From assembly GCA_035460965.1 (NCBI GenBank), contig DATHWB010000308.1:1-16807 (forward strand): a stretch of 16,807 bases of DNA, written 5' to 3'. Source of the stretch: DATHWB01 sp035460965 (GTDB lineage Bacteria > Actinomycetota > Acidimicrobiia > Spongiisociales > ZC4RG35). How positions within the stretch are numbered: position 1 is the stretch's first letter; each line of letters starts with the position of its first letter. This document shows, one piece after another, positions 1 through 6,874 of this stretch. Both the position numbers and the translations under genes were made by a program. Below the pieces are notes generated by a model. The model worked only from the letters and a program-made list of their open reading frames with translations, did no database searches and had not been told where the DNA came from.

Positions 1-474
1 CGTCATCCGCGGGTGGCGCTGCTCAACATCGGCGAGGAGAAGGGCAAGGGTCGACCGTTGGAGAAGGCCGCATACGAGCTTCTGTCGGCGGCGAACGTCG
101 AGTTCGTGGGGAACATCGAAGGTCGAGACATCGCAGGCGACAAGGCCGACGTGATCGTGACGGACGGGTTCACCGGCAACGTGTTCCTCAAGACAATCGA
201 AGGAGCCGGCGGGCTGGTCATGTCGTTGCTCGACGAGGCGCTCGCCACCGCATCGCAGGCAACGAGGGAGGAAGTGATGGGCTTGATCGAACCGATCGTC
301 CACCGCATGGACTACGAGGAGACGGGCGGAGCCTTTCTCCTCGGAGTCGATGGTGTGGTCGTCATCGCCCACGGATCATCGGGCCGCCGGGCGATCGCGA
401 ATGCGCTCGTCATGGCTCACGAGGGTGCCGTCGGGGGACTGGTGTCCCGGGTCGCATCCAAGGTCACAGTCTGA
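1..474 (+). CDS. plsX: Phosphate acyltransferase PlsX, C-terminal part (5' end outside window)
   Basis: PlsX makes acyl-phosphate from acyl-ACP and phosphate, the first step of the PlsX/PlsY route to phosphatidic acid, as a peripheral membrane enzyme. The frame is open from base 1, and 157 codons remain of a protein that is usually about 330 residues. Family signatures are visible in order: LLNIGEEKGKG near the start of the fragment, then FVGNIEGRDI, ADVIVTDGFTGNVFLKT, ETGGAFLLGV and HGSSGRRAIANAL near the end. These match the C-terminal half of PlsX. The TGA stop lies 4 nt before the rnc start, so the two genes are probably co-transcribed and translationally coupled. No acpP gene lies between plsX and rnc, unlike in some other bacteria. 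The call is secure; only the N-terminal half is missing because the window begins inside the gene. Confidence 0.96.
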   Translation, partial: RHPRVALLNIGEEKGKGRPLEKAAYELLSAANVEFVGNIEGRDIAGDKADVIVTDGFTGNVFLKTIEGAGGLVMSLLDEALATASQATREEVMGLIEPIVHRMDYEETGGAFLLGVDGVVVIAHGSSGRRAIANALVMAHEGAVGGLVSRVASKVTV

Positions 475-478
475 CGCG

Positions 479-1153
479 ATGACCGAGACACTCCAGACCG
501 CACTGGGCCACGACTTCAAGGACTCCGGGTTGCTCGACGCGGCTCTCGTCCACCGTTCCTACACGGCAGAACACCCGGAGGTGCCGGACAACGAGCGCCA
601 TGAGTTCCTGGGCGACGCCGTCCTGCAGCTGGTCGTGACCGACTTCCTGTTCGAACACTTCCCCGACATGCGCGAAGGGGAGATGGCCAAGGTGCGGGCA
701 GCATGCGTGAATCGGGTCGAGCTGGCGGCCGTCGCCCGCGCCGTGGGGCTGGGTAAGCATCTCCTGATGGGGGTCGGCGAGCTGGCATCGGGTGGACGGG
801 CGAAGGATTCCATCCTGGCGGACGCCATGGAGGCAGTGTTGTGCGCGATCTACCTCGACTCGGGGCTCGATGCCGCCAGGCGGGTAATCCTGGATCACTG
901 GGCCGATCGGATACGGGCAAAAGCGCTGGAGCCGGGGCGCAGGGACTTCAAGACCCGCCTGCAGGAGCGTTTGGCGGTCACGGGGCTGCGCCCCGTGTAC
1001 GACGTCGAAGAAGCGGGGCCCGATCACGCCAAGGTGTTCCGCGCTTCGGTCTCGGTCGACGGCGTGGTACTCGGGAGTGGGAGCGGTCGCTCGAAGAAGG
1101 AGGCGCAGCAGGAGGCGGCGCGACAGGCCATGGGCGACGAGTCGGACGCCTGA
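479..1153 (+). CDS. rnc: Ribonuclease III
   Basis: RNase III cleaves double-stranded RNA, processing rRNA precursors and structured or antisense-paired mRNAs in the cytoplasm. The protein is 224 residues, the normal length. The signature NERHEFLGDAV lies at residues 38-48. The metal and catalytic acids are present at E39, E42, D46, E66, D115 and E118, each one position later than its E. coli equivalent. A C-terminal double-stranded RNA-binding domain spans about residues 155-222, ending in the basic GRSKKEAQQEAARQAM helix. I chose the ATG at 479 because it starts the conserved N-terminus; an open frame extends upstream to 350 but there it only overlaps plsX out of frame. The gene follows plsX by 4 nt. 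The next gene downstream is convergent, so this transcript probably ends in the 142-bp gap. Confidence 0.96.
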   Translation: MTETLQTALGHDFKDSGLLDAALVHRSYTAEHPEVPDNERHEFLGDAVLQLVVTDFLFEHFPDMREGEMAKVRAACVNRVELAAVARAVGLGKHLLMGVGELASGGRAKDSILADAMEAVLCAIYLDSGLDAARRVILDHWADRIRAKALEPGRRDFKTRLQERLAVTGLRPVYDVEEAGPDHAKVFRASVSVDGVVLGSGSGRSKKEAQQEAARQAMGDESDA

Positions 1154-1181
1154 CCCCAACCCGGGCTTTTTAGCGGGGGAC

Positions 1182-1199
1182 CGCGTCAGAAATGACGCG
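1182..1199 (+). terminator. Perfect 7-bp hairpin with GAAA tetraloop after rnc
   Basis: The arms CGCGTCA (1182-1188) and TGACGCG (1193-1199) pair perfectly around GAAA, a GNRA-type tetraloop that makes RNA hairpins very stable. It lies 28 nt past the rnc stop. No T-tract follows, so it is not a classic intrinsic terminator. It could still be a U-less actinobacterial terminator or a 3'-end stabilising or processing structure. The hairpin is directly visible; its role is inferred. Confidence 0.45.
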
Positions 1200-1251
1200 A
1201 TGAGAGGTACAGAAGCGTGTGCGCCGCACCCGGCTCCGTTCTACCCGTCTC

Positions 1252-1273
1252 AGCGCGTCGTTTTCGACGCGCT
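1252..1273. terminator. Perfect 9-bp hairpin between the convergent rnc and RDD genes
   Basis: AGCGCGTCG (1252-1260) and CGACGCGCT (1265-1273) are exact inverted repeats around TTTT. The hairpin starts 22 bp beyond the stop of the minus-strand RDD gene and about 100 bp beyond the rnc stop, in the only gap between these convergent genes. A bidirectional terminator is the simplest reading. Neither side has a T-rich tail, so the call rests on position and stem quality. The rest of the gap (1154-1295) shows nothing else beyond a lone T5 run at 1167-1171. Confidence 0.5.
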
Positions 1274-1295
1274 CGTTCGCCAAGAAGCGACGATT

Positions 1296-2033
1296 TCAGT
1301 TTGGGCGGCGGGCCACCTTGGCCGCCGTCACCTGTTCGATGACCCACTCGTGCCCGGCGTCGGGCGGGAGATTGGGCACCTTGCTTCGCATGCGCTCCGC
1401 GATCGCTCTGGCGTGTTCCTCGCGCTTGGGGGATGTGAGATCTTCTCGACGGGCCAGGAAGCGCCGTGCGAGGTCGACGTCGCCATCGGTCACGGCCGTC
1501 ACATCCCACGTTCCGGCCCGGGCATCCAGTTCCACCGGCTCGTGTTGGATCGCTTCCGACCGTGTGTCACGGATCACGATGGTCCGCCCGGCCATGTCCC
1601 CGAGCCTCTGGTTGGTGCTGGACGCCAGGATGGCGATCGGTCCGAGCAGTGGGAACAAGGGGAACAGGTCGACGAGTCGGAGGAGGTTCCGAACCATCGA
1701 GGCACCGAAGCCGACCGGAGCTCCGTCGACCCCCACCACTCGGATCGAAAAGGCCGCCTTGCCAGGGGTGCGCCCGTCGTTGAGCGCCTCGAATGCGACG
1801 AAGTACCCGATCACCAGCACCATGAGCATCAGCCATCCGATGCCGATCGCCAGCATCGGATCGGGGAATCGGTCCACGAGCCCGAAGATCCCGAAAGCGG
1901 CGAGCACGACCAGCAGTCCCAGCAGGAGGGCGTCGATCAGCGCCGCCCCGATGCGCGACCCCAACCCGGCTAGGTTCAACTCGATCTCGAGGCCCTCGGG
2001 GGTGCTGATGGATATGCGGTCGTCGAAGGTCAT
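1296..2033 (-). CDS. RDD-family membrane protein of the MoxR/DUF58 module
   Basis: This is a 245-residue integral membrane protein of the RDD family, whose biochemical function is not established here. The family arginine and aspartates appear in GLGSRIGAALIDALLLGLL (about residues 24-42). Hydrophobic segments follow near 32-55 and 60-83, then the family motif NDGRTPGKAAFSIRVVG, and a further hydrophobic stretch around 125-138. About 80 C-terminal residues are polar and probably cytoplasmic, as in the mycobacterial Rv3695-like members. The ATG at 2033 is separated by only 6 bp from the GTG of the divergent SpoIIM gene, so any promoter of its own would lie inside that gene. A TAGGTT hexamer at 2048-2043 (minus strand) is a possible -10. 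Alternatively, it is expressed by readthrough from the minus-strand genes upstream. Confidence 0.88.
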   Translation of the reverse strand: MTFDDRISISTPEGLEIELNLAGLGSRIGAALIDALLLGLLVVLAAFGIFGLVDRFPDPMLAIGIGWLMLMVLVIGYFVAFEALNDGRTPGKAAFSIRVVGVDGAPVGFGASMVRNLLRLVDLFPLFPLLGPIAILASSTNQRLGDMAGRTIVIRDTRSEAIQHEPVELDARAGTWDVTAVTDGDVDLARRFLARREDLTSPKREEHARAIAERMRSKVPNLPPDAGHEWVIEQVTAAKVARRPN

Positions 2034-2039
2034 CGGCGC

Positions 2040-3008
2040 GTGAACCTACCGGAGTTCCTCGAATCGGGTGAGGACCGATGGAACGAGTTGCGCCGGCTCC
2101 TCGCACAGCGGCGGTCCCTGGACGGCCGGAGTGTCCTTCGGCTCGCCGGGCTCTACCGCGAGGCCACCGCCGATCTGGCCTTCGCCCGGCGTCGCTTCCC
2201 TTCCGATCCCGTGGCGGGACAACTCGAGCGTCTCGTGGCGGAAGCACGCTCGGTGGTCTACGGGGGAAGCGGACGCCGCCAGGGTTTGGTCGGGTTCTTC
2301 CTCGATACCTACTGGATTCTCGTTGCCGAACGGCGCCGGCCGCTGGCACTCGCCGCCGCCCTTCTCGTCGTGCCCGGCCTGGCGGGAGCGTTGTGGGCGA
2401 TCGTCGATGCCGACAGCCTGCTGGGGGTGCTGCCACCCGAGTTCCTCTGGGTGACGGCTGCCGACTCCACGGATCAGGGCTATGGGGCGGCCGGACTGGT
2501 CGGATTCTCGACTTACGTGCTGACCAACAACATCCGTGTCACGCTGACGGCGTTCGCCCTCGGAGTCACGTGGGGTGTCGGCACGGCCTGGATTCTCGTG
2601 CAGAACGGGGTCATCTTCGGTGCGCTGGCGGCGTTGGCGGTCCAGGCCGGCAACTGGGAGGTGTTCGTCGCGGCCGTGGCGGCTCACGGCATTCTCGAAC
2701 TGTCCTGCATCGTCGTGGGCGGCGCCGCCGGGTTGAGCATCGGGCGGGCGATTCTCCGTCCAGGCCCGAGGACGAGACGCGAGGCGCTCGGGCGCGAGGC
2801 ACTGGTGGCCGTGCAGCTGGCACTGGGCACGGCGCTCTGGTTGGTCGTCGCCGGCTTCGTCGAGGGCTTCGCCTCTCGCACCGGTCTGGGATGGGTGCCG
2901 ACGACGATCATCGGCGTCGGTCTGGGGGGCCTGTTCTGGGGGCTGGTGTGGTTCCGGGGCCGTCTCGGACCGGTTCAGACGCGCGCCAGTCGCTTCGCCC
3001 GAACGTAG
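2040..3008 (+). CDS. SpoIIM-family membrane protein
   Basis: This is a 322-residue polytopic membrane protein of the stage II sporulation protein M family. In actinobacteria, which need not sporulate, the family travels with MoxR/DUF58 genes and its role is unknown. The first 75 residues are a soluble helical region (FLESGEDRWNELRRLL) typical of the actinobacterial members. Membrane segments lie near 100-122, 150-185, 190-230 and 255-295. The family core is visible in NNIRVTLTAFALGVTWG (163-179) and HGILELSCIVVGGAAG (216-231), including the conserved H216 and E220. I accept the GTG at 2040 because the N-terminus fits the family; a weak SD (GAAGG, 2025-2029) lies upstream, inside the RDD gene. 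Its last 34 bp overlap the 3' end of the DUF58 gene on the other strand. Confidence 0.88.
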   Translation: MNLPEFLESGEDRWNELRRLLAQRRSLDGRSVLRLAGLYREATADLAFARRRFPSDPVAGQLERLVAEARSVVYGGSGRRQGLVGFFLDTYWILVAERRRPLALAAALLVVPGLAGALWAIVDADSLLGVLPPEFLWVTAADSTDQGYGAAGLVGFSTYVLTNNIRVTLTAFALGVTWGVGTAWILVQNGVIFGALAALAVQAGNWEVFVAAVAAHGILELSCIVVGGAAGLSIGRAILRPGPRTRREALGREALVAVQLALGTALWLVVAGFVEGFASRTGLGWVPTTIIGVGLGGLFWGLVWFRGRLGPVQTRASRFART

Positions 3009-4231
3009 GCACCAACGCAGCGGCGTGAGAGCTCCTGGGCGGGGGCTTCCAGCACCTCGACCCCCCGTGCCCGAAGGGCCGCCTGCACCGCCTCCTTTCG
3101 AGCGGAGACGTCAGCAGCCACGACGGTGCGAGCGAGTTCGGCCTCCCCGGCCGAGGCGGTCTCGAGTGCGTGCCGGACCGCAGGGTCGCGCACGGTCGCG
3201 ACCACCAGGTTGTGATGGCGGGTGAGGGCGGGTACCGACCCGATCAGGGCCCGCGCCGCACCGGGATCGAGCAGGTCGGTGAGGATGAGCACGAAGCTGC
3301 GCTTGCGGGCGGCGACGACGGACACCGCCGCCTCGTAGTCGCTGTCGACCCCTGCCGGCTCGAGGTCGTAGACGGCGTCGACCGCCGCATCGGCACCGTC
3401 GCGACGAGGGGCCACCGAGCGCAGGATGCGGTCGGCGAATGCGACGACCCCGATCCGGTCGCCCAACTCGTCGGCCACGGCTGCCACCGCAGCCAGGGCG
3501 TCGACCGCGGCATCGAGACGCGTCAGTTCCACGCCGTCTGGCCGGGTCAGGGAACTGGCCATCAGGCGTCCGCAGTCGAGCATGCAGATGACGTCGCGGT
3601 CTTGTTCGATGCGATAGGTGTTGGACATCGGATGGCCCGTCCGCACGGTCGCTCGCCAGTTGACCTGACGGATGTCGTCGTCCGGCTGGTACTCACGGAT
3701 CGATTCGAGCTCGGTGCCGAGACCGAGCGGCCCTCGGGCACGGCGCCCTTCCTCCCGGAACATCCCGACCCTGACCTCGGTGGCGAGTCGCGCCGCCGCC
3801 GGGAGGTCCGGGTACACGACGATCTCATGGGCGTCACCGACCCGGTGGTACCAGGCGCCGAGCCCGAGCGGTCCGATCCGGCGGGTGGACACCGGCGCAA
3901 GGCGGTGACGGCCTCGCCTCATCGCCACGATCGACGCCGTGAGCCTCCCCTCGCCCTCTTGCGGCTCGACGACGAGGTCGGGGGAGGCCACTGGCTGTCG
4001 AAGGCGGGTGCGGGGGTGCGGGCTCGACACGACGACCTCCCCCGGGACGGCCCGGCTGAGCGCCCCGGGGGCGGCGCGATCCACCACCGGGGCCGACCGC
4101 ACCGCCCAGGCGTCGGCCACCGAGATGGCGACGACGGCCGTGAGAACGGCGGCGCCGACCAGCGTCGGCAGGAACACCGTCCCGATGGCTGCGGCTGACA
4201 TCGCCCAGAGCGATCGGGCGGTGAAGCTCAT
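2975..4231 (-). CDS. DUF58 (VWA-like) protein, MoxR partner
   Basis: This is a 418-residue DUF58 protein. DUF58 proteins have an N-terminal membrane anchor and a von Willebrand A-like domain, and are almost always encoded beside MoxR ATPases, which are thought to remodel or activate them. Two hydrophobic stretches lie at about residues 8-42. The DUF58 hallmark spans about 171-197 (LGTELESIREYQPDDDIRQV, then NWRAT). A VWA-like strand carrying LDCGRLM follows at 218-224. The ATG at 4231 shares its A with the TGA of moxR (TGATG), so translation is coupled to moxR. The stop at 2975 lies inside the 3' end of the convergent SpoIIM gene, leaving no intergenic terminator. Corresponds in position to mycobacterial Rv3693. 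Confidence 0.92.
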   Translation of the reverse strand: MSFTARSLWAMSAAAIGTVFLPTLVGAAVLTAVVAISVADAWAVRSAPVVDRAAPGALSRAVPGEVVVSSPHPRTRLRQPVASPDLVVEPQEGEGRLTASIVAMRRGRHRLAPVSTRRIGPLGLGAWYHRVGDAHEIVVYPDLPAAARLATEVRVGMFREEGRRARGPLGLGTELESIREYQPDDDIRQVNWRATVRTGHPMSNTYRIEQDRDVICMLDCGRLMASSLTRPDGVELTRLDAAVDALAAVAAVADELGDRIGVVAFADRILRSVAPRRDGADAAVDAVYDLEPAGVDSDYEAAVSVVAARKRSFVLILTDLLDPGAARALIGSVPALTRHHNLVVATVRDPAVRHALETASAGEAELARTVVAADVSARKEAVQAALRARGVEVLEAPAQELSRRCVGAYVRAKRLARV

Positions 4232-5169
4232 CAGCGGGGGACCGGCACCGCTGCCAGCGCTGCGGTGATGGCGTCCTCTGGCCGGTACCGCTCGATCTCG
4301 GCTTCGGGTCGAATCAGGATGCGGTGTCGCAGCACCGGACGGATCGTGCGGGTGACGTCGTCGGGAGTGACGAATGCCCGTCCCGCCAGGGCGGCCACCG
4401 CCCGGGACGCGGCAGCCAGGTGGACGGCGGCTCGGGGAGACGCCCCGAGCTCGACCGACGGCAGGTCGCGGGTGGCGCGGATGACGTCGGAGATGTAGGC
4501 GACGACGTCGTCGGTCATGGTCACCGCAGTGGCCGTGGCTCGCATCGCTCGCACCTCCTCGGCGGTGGCCACCGGTCGAACATCCGCCAGCGTGGCCGGG
4601 GAAAGCCCATCACGAGCGAGGCGCAACATCGCCCGTTCGTCATCGGACGACGGGTACCCCACTTCCGCCTTCATCAGGAAACGGTCGAGCTGCGCCTCGG
4701 GTAGGGGATAGGTGCCCTCGTACTCGATCGGATTCTGGGTGGCGATCACCACGAACGGGTCGGGGAGGGCGTGGGTCGTGCCGTCGACGGTGACCTGGCT
4801 CTCGGCCATCGCCTCCAGCAGTGCTGCCTGGGTCTTCGGAGGGGTGCGGTTGATCTCGTCTGCCAGGAGCACGTTCGTGAACACCGGTCCGGGTCGGAAG
4901 GTGAGTTCGCCGCCCCGGAGCGTGACGGTCCCGGTGAGATCGGACGGCAGCATGTCCGGCGTGAACTGGGCCCGGTCGAATTCGAGGCCGACCGTGCGGG
5001 CGAACGCCCTCGCCAGCAGGGTCTTGGCGGTGCCGGGGACTCCTTCGAGGAGGACGTGGCCTCCGACCAGGAGGGCGGCGAGCAGAGCGTCCACGGTTCC
5101 GGACTGGCCGACAACCACCTTCGAGATCTCGTTCTGGATGAGTGTGCGGGTGTGGCGTGGGTCGCTCAC
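4231..5169 (-). CDS. MoxR-family AAA+ ATPase
   Basis: This is a 312-residue cytoplasmic MoxR ATPase, the usual length. MoxR proteins act as chaperone-like ATPases on VWA-domain partners. Walker A is GVPGTAKT (43-50), where A replaces the more common G or S before the lysine, as in many MoxR proteins. The MoxR motif AQFTPDMLPSDLTG lies at 67-80, and Walker B is LLADEIN at 101-107. Sensor 1 is ATQNPIE with N146, the arginine-finger region is QLDRFLMK (160-167), and a sensor-2-like GASPRAAVHLA comes near the C-terminus. All residues needed for ATP hydrolysis appear intact. The start is GTG at 5169, overlapping the stop of the DUF4350 gene by 4 nt (GTGA). The stop overlaps the DUF58 start by 1 nt, so the three genes are one translationally coupled unit. 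Confidence 0.95.
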   Translation of the reverse strand: MSDPRHTRTLIQNEISKVVVGQSGTVDALLAALLVGGHVLLEGVPGTAKTLLARAFARTVGLEFDRAQFTPDMLPSDLTGTVTLRGGELTFRPGPVFTNVLLADEINRTPPKTQAALLEAMAESQVTVDGTTHALPDPFVVIATQNPIEYEGTYPLPEAQLDRFLMKAEVGYPSSDDERAMLRLARDGLSPATLADVRPVATAEEVRAMRATATAVTMTDDVVAYISDVIRATRDLPSVELGASPRAAVHLAAASRAVAALAGRAFVTPDDVTRTIRPVLRHRILIRPEAEIERYRPEDAITAALAAVPVPR

Positions 5170-6287
5170 GTTCCATGTCCTCTCGTCGTCATCAGTGTCG
5201 CGAGTGTCTGGTCGAGCACCGCCGCCCGGTCGCCGTCGGGGTCGGCGAGCCGCCCGACCAGGGCTGCCGGGACACCTGCGCGTTCGGCCCGATCTGCCAA
5301 CGCCGCCCCGTCGGCGTCGGCCGGAAGCCCGAGGCGGTGAGCCACGGCTGCCTCCAGGGGATCCAGCGGAAGCGGGCCTTTCGATCGCCGGAGGGACCGG
5401 GCTACCGAGTCCAGGAACAAGGAACGGTCGGGTGCACTGACCCTTTCCCGGGGTTCGATCGCGCCGAACCGGCGTCCGTACGACGTGAGCGCCAACACGA
5501 GGACGACTGCACCCAGCATCACCGCCCCGCTCCAGTTGCCGGGGGCGGCCCCCAGCAAGCCGTCGGCCGGGCGGTCGTCGAACCCGTGCCGGTAGTCGTC
5601 GAAGCCTGTCGGCCCGATGAGGACGTGCTCCAGGAAGATGGCGTTGTCGGCGAGCAGCACCGTCGCGTTGTGGGCGAGGGACGAGTCGGCGATGAGCACG
5701 ACGGATCCGTCGCCACGTGGGAAGGCAACCGCCAGGTCACCATCCGGGCCGGAGGCGAGCGCCACCCCGTCGTGCCCTGTCTGGAAGGACCCGAACCTGG
5801 CACCGAGGACGGCCCGGGCGGGCGAGGAGGGATCGACGACGTCGGCCTCTCCCACCGGTCTGCCTCGCCAGGCGGCGTCCACGTCGAAGGTGGCGAGGAT
5901 CGCACCCGGCGGCACACCGAGTATCACGGCCACCCCGCCCCGCTCGACGAAACCGCGCAGCGCGGCCCGTTCGACCTGATCGAAGTTGCCGAACTCGGAG
6001 TCCGCCAGGAGGTACGAGCCGAGCCCGTCGAGCACCTCGGCCGTCAGGGGTCGTCCGATCCGGCGCGGATCTCGGCCCAGGCGGTCGAGCGCGTCATGGA
6101 GGGCGGCGGTGCCGGTTGCGGTGGTCACGAAGCTCGATCCCGATGGCCCGTCGACGATCGTCGACCGGTCCAGGGCCGCGAACACGATGACGGCGATGAG
6201 GAGAGCCGTGAGAGCTCCCGCCGCCCACACCAAGCCGCGGCGGAGCCGTCGGCCGTCGTCGGACAGGGTGGTGGAACGCGGGATCAC
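5166..6287 (-). CDS. DUF4350-domain membrane protein
   Basis: This is a 373-residue protein with one N-terminal membrane helix (about 19-39), an extracytoplasmic region, a second helix (about 252-270) and a C-terminal cytoplasmic tail of roughly 100 residues. The region after the first helix resembles DUF4350: it has TATGTAALHDALDRLG, YLLADS, a glycine-rich RGGVAVILGVPPG, and GSVVLIADSSLAHN with the conserved DSS..N element. This fold is related to glutamine-amidotransferase-like domains, but I see no catalytic cysteine, so an enzymatic role is unlikely. The start is GTG at 6287, overlapping the upstream DUF4129 stop by 4 nt (GTGA). It occupies the place of Rv3691 in the mycobacterial cluster. 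The family call is good; the function is unknown. Confidence 0.85.
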   Translation of the reverse strand: MIPRSTTLSDDGRRLRRGLVWAAGALTALLIAVIVFAALDRSTIVDGPSGSSFVTTATGTAALHDALDRLGRDPRRIGRPLTAEVLDGLGSYLLADSEFGNFDQVERAALRGFVERGGVAVILGVPPGAILATFDVDAAWRGRPVGEADVVDPSSPARAVLGARFGSFQTGHDGVALASGPDGDLAVAFPRGDGSVVLIADSSLAHNATVLLADNAIFLEHVLIGPTGFDDYRHGFDDRPADGLLGAAPGNWSGAVMLGAVVLVLALTSYGRRFGAIEPRERVSAPDRSLFLDSVARSLRRSKGPLPLDPLEAAVAHRLGLPADADGAALADRAERAGVPAALVGRLADPDGDRAAVLDQTLATLMTTRGHGT

Positions 6288-6868
6288 GTGGACTGCCGCA
6301 TGCGATCCCAGCCGTTGCGGGAGCGCTCGTCGTCGTCCGCTCCCGCCCCGGCGCTCCCGTACACAACGCGGTCGAACTGGTCCGCCAACTCGCCGAAGGC
6401 GGGGTCGTCGATCTGTTCGACCATCCCTCCCGTGGTCAGCCCCGGTTCGTAGCGGAGCCGGCCGGTGCGGCCGAGATCGAGCACGCCCCCGATGAAGCGC
6501 AGCCGGATGGCGCGGGCGTGCTCACCGGCGAGCGACGCCGCTTCGGCGTCGCGCAGGAAGCTGTCGGGGTCGGCACCGATCTCCAGGAGTCGCTCCAGCA
6601 CCATCCGTTCCTGCAACACCGAGGCCCGGCGACCGGCCAGACGGAACCCGACGAAGAGTGCGAAGGCACCCACGATCCCCACGGCGATGAACGCCGCCAC
6701 CACCGGCCCACCAACAGCCTCGATGACGGCGGCCAAGAGCCGGGCGGCTTCGGCCAGGACTCGTTGCACCAGGCGATCCCACCAGCTCTCGGCGGGAGCG
6801 GCGAAGCGCGGTTCGGACAGGACGTCCTCGAGTGTGCCAACGACGTCGAGCCGCGACGAGCCGGACAC
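6284..6868 (-). CDS. DUF4129-domain membrane protein
   Basis: This is a 194-residue protein with a single strong membrane helix at about 53-77 and a C-terminal cytoplasmic DUF4129 domain at about 105-171, recognisable from AEAASLAGEHARAIRLRF, LDLGRTG and FGELADQFDRVVYG. DUF4129 is best known as the C-terminal domain of transglutaminase-type membrane proteins (TgpA-like). Here it stands alone, with no transglutaminase domain or gene nearby. The start is GTG at 6868, 6 nt after the stop of the upstream membrane-protein gene, with no SD visible, so translation probably depends on coupling. The stop overlaps the DUF4350 start. The position equals Rv3690 of mycobacteria. Confidence 0.85.
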   Translation of the reverse strand: MSGSSRLDVVGTLEDVLSEPRFAAPAESWWDRLVQRVLAEAARLLAAVIEAVGGPVVAAFIAVGIVGAFALFVGFRLAGRRASVLQERMVLERLLEIGADPDSFLRDAEAASLAGEHARAIRLRFIGGVLDLGRTGRLRYEPGLTTGGMVEQIDDPAFGELADQFDRVVYGSAGAGADDDERSRNGWDRMRQST

Positions 6869-6874
6869 GGAGGG

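Noticed and set aside
4231..5169. MoxR plus VWA-like gene as a phage-defence system
   Set aside because: Some defence loci do use MoxR-VWA pairs. Here the neighbours (DUF4350, DUF4129, SpoIIM, RDD) are those of the conserved housekeeping actinobacterial cluster, and no nuclease or effector gene is present.
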